This document shows positions 16,083-23,553 of a stretch of DNA of 64,000 nucleotides, in pieces. The DNA lies in contig NZ_JACHDN010000001.1 of the NCBI RefSeq assembly GCF_014201095.1, positions 4,030,001 through 4,094,000 of the forward strand, in the 5' to 3' direction. The first letter of the stretch is position 1. Every line of letters begins with the position of its first letter. This DNA is from Cellulomonas hominis. GTDB lineage: Bacteria; Actinomycetota; Actinomycetes; Actinomycetales; Cellulomonadaceae. Both the position numbers and the translations under genes were made by a program. The notes below the pieces were generated by a model that did not search any database, was not told the DNA's origin, and saw only the letters and a program-made list of their open reading frames with translations.

Positions 16083-16334
16083 CGTTATGACAAAACGTAG
16101 TCTGTGTATTGCATCTGATGTAACACGCGACCGGCACCACCCCTCCCCGTTACGCGAGCCGAATCGCCTTCTGACCAGGGCGAACGCGGTGGAAGTGCCA
16201 CGGGAGCCCAGCGCATGCAGGCACCGCGCTGCGATCGGCGCGCCGGCGCCAAGGCGCTGACCTGCAGGTCTTGCCACGGTGTTACATCCGATGCAACGAT
16301 GATTCATCTGATGTAACCACTCCGGGAGGGTTGC
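16083..16334 (+). promoter_or_regulatory. recombination half-site and leader of the recombinase operon
   Basis: The segment begins with TAGTCTGTGTATTGCATC, which matches the right half of the dyad repeats at 28.9-37.2 kb. It contains three copies of a motif: GCATCTGATGTAACAC (16,111), its inverted near-copy GTGTTACATCCGATGC (16,278) and TTCATCTGATGTAACC (about 16,300). These are probable binding sites for the recombinase or the small HTH protein. A diverged copy of the whole leader occurs at 29,511-29,745. Confidence 0.6.
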
Positions 16335-17426
16335 GTGGCGGTCGACGAAGCCGGACGCGTGCGGGTTCTGACGAGCGTCCACACCCTCCATCCAGAGGAT
16401 CAAGCCGTCGAGGACATGCTGCTCGGCTGGCGCAACCAGCAGCTGTCCCGGAACCTCCAGTTCGCGACGATCGACCAGAGGCTGCGTTACGTGCGCCGGT
16501 TCATCGAGTCGGTCAACGAGTTCCCCTGGCGGTGGACCCCGCTGCTCGTCGAGGAGTACTTCGGGGATCTGCGTTCGGTGCGGCACCTGAGCAACGCGAC
16601 GATCCGCGCGCACCAGGCGGCGTTGCGGCACTTCACGTCGTACATCTCCAACCCTGACTACGGCTGGGACGTCGAGTGCGAGCGGCTCTTCGGTGAGCAC
16701 CCTGCGCAGGTGTTCTTCGACTGGAACACCGCGCCGCACGTCCAGGAGTTCGAGGGCGGGCCGTCCAAGCGGCCGTTCACGCGCGACGAGCTGCAGCGGC
16801 TGTTCGACTATGCCGACTGGGAGGTCGAGCGCGTTGCCACGTCCCGAGTTCGCGGCTGGCAGGCCGCCTATCGGGACGCGACGATGCTCAAGGTCGCGTA
16901 CTCGTTCGGCCTGCGGTTCAACGAGCTGCGCCACCTCCAGCTGGTCGACTTCGCGCGGAACCCGCACGCGCCGGAGTTCGGCAAGTACGGCGTCTGCAAG
17001 GTCCGGTTCGGCAAGTCCCGGCGAGCCTCTCCCCCGAAGCCTCGCGCGGTGCTCACCGTCTTCTCCTGGACCCCCGAGGTCATCCAGGACTGGCTGAGCA
17101 ACGGGCGCGGCTCGCACGACACGCTCGACGTGTTCCCCAACGAGAGCGGCGCGCTGGTCTCCGAGCCGACCCTGCTGCGCCGGCTCCGCCGCTACTGCGA
17201 GATCCTGGACTTCCCCACCGGGCTGGACCTGCACTCCCTGCGCCGGTCCTACGCCACGCACCTGCTGGAAGACGGGTGGGATCCGCTGTTCGTCCAGGCG
17301 CAGATGGGCCACGAGCACGCCTCGACCACCGGTATCTACACGTTCGTCAGCTCCTCGTTCCGGACCTCTACCCTGCGACAAGCGCTCGATCGGACCGTCC
17401 GGGACGCGCTGGAGGGACGGCCATGA
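16335..17426 (+). CDS. tyrosine-type site-specific recombinase
   Basis: A 363-residue integrase with a SAM-like N-terminal DNA-binding domain (LLGWRNQQLSRNLQFATIDQ, then VRRFIESVNEF) and a full catalytic domain: arginine I in FGLRFNELRHL, H-x-x-R in LHSLRRSYATHLLEDG, the H of MGHEHASTTGIY and the nucleophilic tyrosine IYTF. The GTG start follows GGGAGGG. It forms an operon with a small HTH protein and a zinc-finger recombinase-like protein, a three-gene layout reminiscent of Tn554-type modules. It may act on the dyad repeats located up to 32 kb away; this is inference. Confidence 0.92.
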   Translation: MAVDEAGRVRVLTSVHTLHPEDQAVEDMLLGWRNQQLSRNLQFATIDQRLRYVRRFIESVNEFPWRWTPLLVEEYFGDLRSVRHLSNATIRAHQAALRHFTSYISNPDYGWDVECERLFGEHPAQVFFDWNTAPHVQEFEGGPSKRPFTRDELQRLFDYADWEVERVATSRVRGWQAAYRDATMLKVAYSFGLRFNELRHLQLVDFARNPHAPEFGKYGVCKVRFGKSRRASPPKPRAVLTVFSWTPEVIQDWLSNGRGSHDTLDVFPNESGALVSEPTLLRRLRRYCEILDFPTGLDLHSLRRSYATHLLEDGWDPLFVQAQMGHEHASTTGIYTFVSSSFRTSTLRQALDRTVRDALEGRP

Positions 17427-17758
17427 AGCGCGACGTCGACTACACCTGGCGACTGCCCGAGCTGATGGCCGCCCGCGGCCTGCACAACACCACCGAGCTG
17501 GTCCCCCTGCTCGCCGAGCGCGGGATCGAGCTGTCGCGCGTGCAGGTCTACCGCCTGGTCAACCAGCGGCCCGAGCGGGTGTCCCTGCAGCTGCTCGCAG
17601 CGCTGTGCGACGTCTTCCAGTGCGAGGTGAGCGACCTGGTCACGGTCACCGCCGCGGACGCGCGAGCTCGACGCAAGGCCGCCACCGCCGGGGAGAACGT
17701 GGTCGCGCTCGACCGCTCGGCCCGGCCACGACGCGCGCGCGTGATCGACGATGAGTGA
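17423..17758 (+). CDS. small XRE-type HTH protein of the recombinase operon
   Basis: A 111-residue protein with a Cro/C1-type domain: YTWRLPELMAARGLHNTTEL, helix-turn-helix IELSRVQVYRLVNQRPERVS and LLAALCDVFQCEVSDLVTV, followed by a basic tail. Its ATG overlaps the integrase stop (ATGA), and its end overlaps the next gene by eight bases. It probably regulates the operon or serves as a DNA-bending helper. Confidence 0.88.
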   Translation: MKRDVDYTWRLPELMAARGLHNTTELVPLLAERGIELSRVQVYRLVNQRPERVSLQLLAALCDVFQCEVSDLVTVTAADARARRKAATAGENVVALDRSARPRRARVIDDE

Positions 17759-19272
17759 ACCGCTCGAGGGCCTCACGCCGCGGAACACCACCCGCGGCCG
17801 CCCCCGGACAGTCGGCAACGTGCCCTGCGCGCGCTGTGGGCGGATGGCAGCGCGGGTGCGAGCCACCTGGCCCGAGGGCCGCATCTGCAACAGCTGCTTC
17901 TACGAAGCGACTCGCCTTCACGGCATCTGTGCCGGCTGCGGCTCCGAACGCCTGCTCCCAGGCCTTCGCGCCGACGGGGCGCGGCTGTGCGCGCCCTGCG
18001 CCGAGATCCCCTTCGACTTCACCTGCGCCGGCTGCGGCGTCGAGGGAGAAGTGAGTCGAGCTCGGTTATGCGCACGGTGCCTGCTACGCCAGGAGCTCGA
18101 CGAGCTGATCGTCCGCGACGCGGCGGACCCAGCGGCCATGAGCCGGATCGCCGAGGCGCTCTGCGCCGCACGACGGCCCGAGAGCATCCGCACCTGGAAA
18201 CGGTCGGCGAAGGTGCAGGCACTGCTCACAGGCTTGGCCTCGGGAGCTGTGCCCCTTAGCCACGAGGGGCTGGACGCCCACGAGCCCGGACTGCACGTCG
18301 AGCACCTTCGCGCGCTGCTTCAGAACCGAGGGATCCTCCCGGACCGTGAGCAGTACCTCGCTCGGTTCGAGTCCTGGATCGCGCGCAAGCTCGCCCCGTT
18401 GCCGACGCCGATCGCCCAGCCCGTCGAGCAGTTCGCGACGTGGCACCACCTGCGACGCATCCGCGCAATGCCCGCCGACGACCGCACGCTCCGCGGCCCG
18501 GTGCATCACTCCAAGCAAGAGATCACCGAAACCATCAAGTTCCTCACCTGGCTCGATGCCACCCACGGCCGGACCCTGTCCACCTGCCGACAAGGTGATG
18601 TCGACGCTTACCTGCAGGCTGGCCCGAGCACCCGATACTTCATTCGCACCTTCATGGTGTTCGCCCGACGCCACCGACTGAGCCCGCCTGGAAGTCCCGT
18701 TCCGGACGCCGCGCTCACGGCCCGCCATCACCCAGGAGCAGCGCACCGCCTGGATCGGCGAGCTGCTCGTCGGCACCAGCGAGTCGCTGCCCTACCGCAC
18801 CGCGGGCATGTTGCTGCTTCTGCTCGCACAACCCCTCGTCAAGGTCGTCGCGCTGCGCGTGGACGCGGTGCACGACTCCCCCGCCGGCATGACCATCGAA
18901 CTCGGCACGCCGCCCACTCCCCTGCCCGAACCGTTCGCCGGGCTGGTCCGCGCGCACCTCAGCAACCGACCCAACCTCGCCACCGGCAACACCGAGAGCC
19001 CGTGGATGTTCCCTAGCACTCGCGCCGGCCGCCACCTGCTCCCCCAGACAGTGATGACGCGCCTACGAGAACTCGGCATCAACCTGCAGGGGGCTCGCAA
19101 CAGAGCCCTGGACGAGCTCGTCACGGAGCTTCCGCCGTCCGTCGTCGCCGACGCCCTCGGGTACAGCCACGCCATCGCATTCGCCCATCAGGAAGCCGCC
19201 GGCGGCACATGGGCTCGCTATGCCGGCCGACAAGCAGTCGCACCGCGTGCGGCACCGCCGTACACGATCTGA
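17751..19272 (+). pseudogene. zinc-finger tyrosine-recombinase-like protein, frameshifted
   Basis: The N-terminal 110 residues carry four paired-Cys units (CARC, CNSC, CAGC, CAPC, CAGC, CARC), followed by a helical recombinase-like core. At about 18,685-18,690 the frame breaks: frame 1 encodes up to TFMVFARRHRLSP, and the next frame continues with LEVPFRTPRSRPAITQEQRT to a proper end LGYSHAIAFAHQEAAGG..WARYAG. One base too many at AGCCCGCCTGG explains it. Restored length is about 505 residues. A sequencing error or true inactivation are both possible. The usual R..HxxR set is not evident, so it may be an accessory subunit. Confidence 0.8.
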
Positions 19273-19273
19273 G

Positions 19274-19687
19274 TCACTCAACGCGCGGCTCTTGCAGCCG
19301 CCGGTAGAGCGGCTCATCGATCAGCTCGTCGACCAACAGCAGCCCCACTTCCTGGCGGAGTTCTCGTGCGTCGACACCGTGCCGGGCACGCCAATGAGTG
19401 AGCTGCGAGCACAACTGGTCCTCAGATAGCTCGCCCACCGCGTAACGCTCGCCGAGCTCGCGCACCGACGCCCCGTCGAACCCCGCCGGGACCGCGATGT
19501 TGACCGCGCCGTCAGCCACCCAAGGGAGTTCCGCATCCGGCTGAACCTCGGCGTCCGGGACCAGTTCAGCGAGATCGGCTCCTGCTTCGAGCGCCGCGAC
19601 TACCGCACGCGCGTGGTCGAGCGCGGCCAAGCGCCAGCGCAGGTGCGCCACCCGAACACGATGCAGCACGACCTCGGTCGGATCCAT
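19274..19687 (-). CDS. hypothetical protein
   Basis: A 137-residue protein starting at the ATG that gives a good helical N-terminus (DPTEVVLHRVRVAHLRWRLA). Further segments include GAVNIAVPAGFDGASVRELG and a C-terminal helical part ELRQEVGLLLVDELIDEPLYRR. No family recognised. It converges on the recombinase module, its stop lying one base past that module's last gene. Acidic, no membrane segment. Confidence 0.6.
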   Translation of the reverse strand: MDPTEVVLHRVRVAHLRWRLAALDHARAVVAALEAGADLAELVPDAEVQPDAELPWVADGAVNIAVPAGFDGASVRELGERYAVGELSEDQLCSQLTHWRARHGVDARELRQEVGLLLVDELIDEPLYRRLQEPRVE

Positions 19688-19823
19688 GGGCACCGAGCGT
19701 CGCAGTACAGTCGGAGCTAAGCAACGCTGCCCCCTCCCCCGGTCAACGGGCGACAGGGTGGCGGGTCCCAGGCCAGGGCGCGCTGCGCCCGCTGCTGCGG
19801 CAGCCTGGGGCTGCTTCATGAAA

Positions 19824-19845
19824 CGCCGGGTGCGCTTACCCGGCG
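19824..19845. terminator. GC hairpin enclosing a stop codon
   Basis: A perfect 8-bp stem CGCCGGGT/ACCCGGCG with loop gcgctt. The stop codon of the minus-strand gene at 19,836 lies at the loop. Likely a terminator of the PadR operon without T-run. Confidence 0.5.
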
Positions 19846-20423
19846 GTTATCTCCGTCGACTCGATAGCGATCTCGGTGTCGTCGAACTGGCAGTCGATGA
19901 TGTCGTCGATGTGAAACGGGACCCGTTCGCCAGGGTGCAAGTAGACGTAGATCGGCCAGTTCTCGAGTGTGCCGACCAACAGATCGCCCCGGCGCTCCGT
20001 GACCTTGACCCACATCCTCTCGCCAGGGAACTTGTCGACCGACCACATCAGCTTGACGAGATCACCCGGACGGACGTCAGACTTTGCCTCGCCGTCTGGC
20101 ACCTCGAACGACTCGGGATACTGCAGATGGCGCTCAAGACCTGACTCCAGCTTGGCGCGGTGCCAGACGTGGCGCCCCCAGTACCACTCCAATCGCGGAG
20201 TCAGCCCGATCCGAACCGCGACTTCGAGCTGCTCAGCGACCCAGAACGGCCGCTCCCACCGGGGTACCTCATAGAGTTCAGATTGCAGTTCCCGCCGGCG
20301 ATCGATATCCGGGATCAGGCGCACAATCGCTGCAAGCGCGATCCCTGGCGCGAACCCAAAGATCAACACGGCGAGAGCGAGTGCGGTGAGCGCGCCTGTA
20401 GCTCCGATGATCTCCCCGATCAC
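19836..20423 (-). CDS. membrane-anchored protein with DUF2314-like domain
   Basis: A 195-residue protein with one N-terminal transmembrane segment (about residues 10-35) and a soluble part. The C-terminal half reads GDLVKLMWSV, GERMWVKVTERRGDLLVGTL, and VPFHIDDIIDCQFDD, which resembles the DUF2314 pattern of strands. Its ATG overlaps the stop of the PadR gene by four bases, so both are co-translated. Role unknown. Confidence 0.65.
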   Translation of the reverse strand: MIGEIIGATGALTALALAVLIFGFAPGIALAAIVRLIPDIDRRRELQSELYEVPRWERPFWVAEQLEVAVRIGLTPRLEWYWGRHVWHRAKLESGLERHLQYPESFEVPDGEAKSDVRPGDLVKLMWSVDKFPGERMWVKVTERRGDLLVGTLENWPIYVYLHPGERVPFHIDDIIDCQFDDTEIAIESTEITAG

Positions 20424-20734
20424 GCGATCGCCACCTTCATCGACCGGAACCGCGGCTGGTTTGCTGCTCGGGCGACGACCGCGCCGAGCTCTCTACGTCC
20501 ATCATCAGTAAGGGTGTAGTAGCGGCGCGACGGTCGCTTCTGCCCTTCGACCCTCTCTTCCCAGTGGTCGTCCAGCCAGCCCTCGCCCATCATCCGATCC
20601 AGCTGCGGATACAGGACTCCCGATCGCACGCCCGAGCGCTTGGAGAGTGCGTACCCCCACACGCGTCCTTCGTCCTCGCGGTCCATCTCTAGGAGCGCGA
20701 GCGCCACGAGCACGAGCGAGTGCGTCACCTTCAT
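20420..20734 (-). CDS. PadR family transcriptional regulator
   Basis: A 104-residue PadR-type winged-helix protein: THSLVLVALALLEM, the recognition segment KRSGVRSGVLYPQLDRMMGEGWL, and wing SRRYYTLTDDGRRELGAVV. The start was set at 20,734 because a TAGAGT -10-like box lies seven bases upstream with no ribosome site, the layout of a leaderless actinobacterial gene. It precedes the DUF2314-like membrane protein in one operon and likely represses it. Confidence 0.88.
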   Translation of the reverse strand: MKVTHSLVLVALALLEMDREDEGRVWGYALSKRSGVRSGVLYPQLDRMMGEGWLDDHWEERVEGQKRPSRRYYTLTDDGRRELGAVVARAANQPRFRSMKVAIA

Positions 20735-20755
20735 AGGTCTAACTCTACATAGGTC
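20732..20755. promoter_or_regulatory. direct repeat at PadR start, probable operator
   Basis: CATAGGTC occurs at 20,732 and 20,748, 16 bases apart, overlapping the predicted -10 and the start codon of the PadR gene. Position suggests autorepression. Confidence 0.4.
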
Positions 20756-21983
20756 GGACCGCACGCTCAAGGCATCTGCATCCCCCTCGAGACGGCGGCT
20801 GGTTCCACGTCTCGGCATAGGTGTCCGCCCGGACATGGTGCGGGTCAGGCCCCCGGCACGTGCGTGCAGTACTCACCGGTGCGCGCGGGTCGGCGTCACC
20901 CAGTACTTGCCGTGCTTCCGCACGGTGCTGCTCCGGTCGGCGGGCGGCACCAGTGTGCGGCTGCGACTGTGCTCGCACCGCGGCTGACGCGCACTCTGGG
21001 CTGATCGGGGTTGTAAGCGGCCTCATGCCAGACCTCAGCGAGGTAGTGGTCGCCTTGAACTCGGCTGCACCTCCAGCAGGAGAAGGCGACGTATGTCCTC
21101 CCTGCTTCCTTCGACACACGCGATGACAGGTGCGCCATTGCGGGCCACCGCAGCGCATTGATGCGATGCGCGACCGCCGCGCGGATGTCGCGCGCCTGTT
21201 CCGGCTTGGCCTGTGCATTATCCACTGGGCGCTCAGCGGCGGCGTCGACCCAGCGACCACATACGCCGACCGTCTGCTCGCCTACTGCGCGCCACAGCGT
21301 CATCCGAACGCCGCAGCTCCAGCATGATCGCCGTGCCAAGACGACCGTCGAGGTCCGCTCTCCGACGATGCGCGGCCGCAGCGCGACCCTTCCCGAGAGA
21401 AGATCGGCCACTGCTTCGCCGAGAGTGCAAGTCCGGTCGAGCTGCACGGTGAACTGCTGCTGATCCGTTTGGGTGAGTCGGGCTTGCGGCGCGCGCGGGT
21501 CGGGGACTGCGAGGGGATCGAGGTCCCATTCGTTTCGCGGCGCAAGGGGGTAGCGGGTCAACCACAGTACGCGGCAGCCGTCCGCTGTCCGCCGCGTGCT
21601 TCGGGTTCGGTAGTCGGTGTCCTCTTCGCGGGAGAGCTGGACCTCGAAGTTCAGTCGCATGCCGGCGGGGGACGTGGCCAGGACGTCGGCTTGGTAGCCG
21701 GGACCGGGCACCTCAGGCTGCGCTTGCCAGCCAGCAGCGCGCGCGGCGACGATGATGAGTGCCTTGACCTGCATGTGCGCCACGGACTCGTTGGCGTGCG
21801 CGTCGCAGCCGCCCGCGCCAGGCGCGTGAGCGAAGTGCCGCAGTCCTCGGTGAGAGGTACGCAAGTACGCGGCGGAGGAGCAGTCGCGGAATCGCAGAGC
21901 GCCCCCGCGGGACTTCATCCGCAGCGCATCCCACTCGTCGTCGTCAAGGTCGATCGACACGACGCGAATGAACCGCCCCGGGT

Positions 21984-22907
21984 TCAGTGGAGGCTCGGTT
22001 CTTTGGTTTCCAGCGTCGTGGACGCCGTGATCTGACGGTAGTGGGCGGCCTCGTGCTCGCTCGGTGGGATGTCGCCGAGCTCGGTGTGCAGGCGCCGGTT
22101 GTTGAACCAGTCGACCCACTCCAGGGTCGCGATCTCGACGTCATCCAGCGTCCGCCAGGGCCCCCGGCGACGGATGAGCTCGGTCTTGAACAGGCCGATG
22201 GTGGACTCGGCCAGGGCGTTGTCGTAGGCGTCGCCGACGGTCCCGATCGAGGCCCGCATGCCGAGCGCGGCGAGCCGCTCGGTCAGCGCCAGGCTGACGT
22301 ATTGCGACCCTGCATCGGTGTGATGGATGAGCCCGGTCAGGTCGGTAACGCCGGCGCGGCCGCGAGACCACACGGCCATCTCCAGGGTGTCGGTGACCAG
22401 GTCGGCGCGCATCGTGGTGTCGGCCTTCCAGCCGACGATCATGCGTGAGTAGACGTCGATGATGAACGCGACGTAGCTGAAGCCGGCCCACGTCCGGACG
22501 TAGGTGAAGTCCGCGACCCACAGCTGGTTCGGGGCGGTCGCGGTGAACGCGCGGTTGACCAGGTCCCCGGCGCGGCAACCGTCCTTGCCCGGGATCGTGG
22601 TGCGCCTGGCCCGGCCGCGGACGGCTCCGTGCAGGTCAGCGGCGCGCATCAAGCGTTCGACCCGGCAGCGCCCGATCGGGTGGCCCAGGCGGTGCAGGTG
22701 CTTCCACATCTTGCGCGCCCCGTAGACCCCGTAGTTCCCCGCGTGCTCAGCGGTGATCACCTCGGTCAGCTCGGCGTCGCCGACAGACCGCGCCGAGGCT
22801 GGACGTGTCTTGGCCGCGTAGTAGGTGCTCGGGGCGACCTGCAGCTCCCTGCAGATCGGCTCGACCCCGAACTGGCCCTTGTGGCCGTCGATGTACTCCA
22901 CGATCAC
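21984..22907 (-). CDS. IS3-family transposase OrfB, copy 1
   Basis: A 307-residue DDE integrase-fold protein. The catalytic residues are in LWVADFTYV (D), HHTDAGSQY (D) and ALAESTIGLFK (E), with the HTH_21 region GNYGVYGARKMWKHLHR before them. The GTG start overlaps the OrfA stop (GTGA), so it is made by coupling or as a frameshift fusion with OrfA, as usual in IS3 elements. The frame ends inside the right part of the element. Confidence 0.95.
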   Translation of the reverse strand: MIVEYIDGHKGQFGVEPICRELQVAPSTYYAAKTRPASARSVGDAELTEVITAEHAGNYGVYGARKMWKHLHRLGHPIGRCRVERLMRAADLHGAVRGRARRTTIPGKDGCRAGDLVNRAFTATAPNQLWVADFTYVRTWAGFSYVAFIIDVYSRMIVGWKADTTMRADLVTDTLEMAVWSRGRAGVTDLTGLIHHTDAGSQYVSLALTERLAALGMRASIGTVGDAYDNALAESTIGLFKTELIRRRGPWRTLDDVEIATLEWVDWFNNRRLHTELGDIPPSEHEAAHYRQITASTTLETKEPSLH

Positions 22908-23221
22908 CGTTGTGGGCGGTCGAGCTCCGCCGCGAAGAAAGCCGACGCCGACCTCAAGATCGCGTTGGATCGGCGCAGCTCACGGTTCTCCCGCTCGAGC
23001 TCGGCCAGCCGCTGCGCGTCCGACGTGCTCGTCCCGGGTCGATCGCCGGCGTCGACCTCGGCCTGGGTGACCCAGTTCCGCAACGTCTCGGGATTGATCC
23101 CGAGCTGGTCACCGATCCGGCGCAGCGCCCCGACCCGCGTCGCGGGGTCACGCCGCGCATCGACGGCCATCCTGATCGCTCGCTCCCGAAGCTCCTCCGG
23201 GTACTTCCTCGGTGCTGCCAT
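22904..23221 (-). CDS. IS3-family transposase OrfA, copy 1
   Basis: A 105-residue protein with the helix-turn-helix KYPEELRERAIRMAVDARRD and GINPETLRNWVTQAE, then a leucine-zipper-like helix RLAELERENRELRRSNAIL. The second ATG was chosen because GGAGG lies nine bases upstream and overlaps the first ATG. Confidence 0.93.
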   Translation of the reverse strand: MAAPRKYPEELRERAIRMAVDARRDPATRVGALRRIGDQLGINPETLRNWVTQAEVDAGDRPGTSTSDAQRLAELERENRELRRSNAILRSASAFFAAELDRPQR

Positions 23222-23553
23222 GACTCTCATCCTCCGTGGATTGAGAGCCTCTACGGAAGCCGGGGCGGTTCACGAACGCCGTCGAGTTCGGCCACCAGAG
23301 GCACGGGACATCCCCCTCTCGAGGCGAGGGTAGGTACCTGGAGAGGGCACGCGCAGGCAGGTATCCCTCAGATGGCCTATCCCCAAGTGGCAGCCACCCT
23401 GTAGCGCAGTGGTGTTGGGCCGCGTGTCTTCACCTCGCGCGACGCCGGCATCGGTGGCGTTGCGATCAGCATCATCTAGTCGCTGACTCCACTCTGGCCA
23501 TGGCAACCGCTGTCGGGCTCTACGCTGCTGGGGGCCGGAGCGGAGGAGCGGGT

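Larger units (their letters stand above)
21969..23272 (-). mobile_element. IS3-family element, type a, copy 1 (1304 bp)
   Basis: A complete element with terminal inverted repeats TGAACCGCCCCGG at both ends, two overlapping transposase frames and a 4-bp direct duplication CGAA on both sides. A second copy of the same length with identical predicted proteins lies at 37,578-38,881. Confidence 0.95.
20896..23304 (-). pseudogene. CoiA-like competence/nuclease family gene, interrupted by IS3-family element
   Basis: Two parts of one gene flank the IS at 21,969-23,272. The 5' part starts at GTG 23,304 (after AGAGGGGG) and encodes PLVAELDGVR; the rest resumes at 21,968 with VVSIDLDDDEWDALRM. The restored protein of about 370 residues has the CoiA pattern: N-terminal zinc-binding-like part with RHFAHAPGAGGC, then a PD-(D/E)XK-type core (KALIIVAARAAGWQAQPEV, YQADVLA, LNFEVQLSR) and a C-terminal CxxC (CWRCSRVQGD). 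Such proteins are linked to DNA uptake or defence. The 4-bp CGAA target duplication flanks the insertion. Confidence 0.8.

Noticed and set aside
16068..16100. ATAA..TTAT and ACGTT..AACGT small dyads left of the recombinase half-site, considered as a dif- or resolvase-like site
   Set aside because: Arms of only four or five bases, and no match to a known resolution site that I can confirm.
18360..18380. GGTTCGAGTCC resembling a tRNA T-arm
   Set aside because: Lies within a coding frame and no acceptor or anticodon arms can be folded around it.
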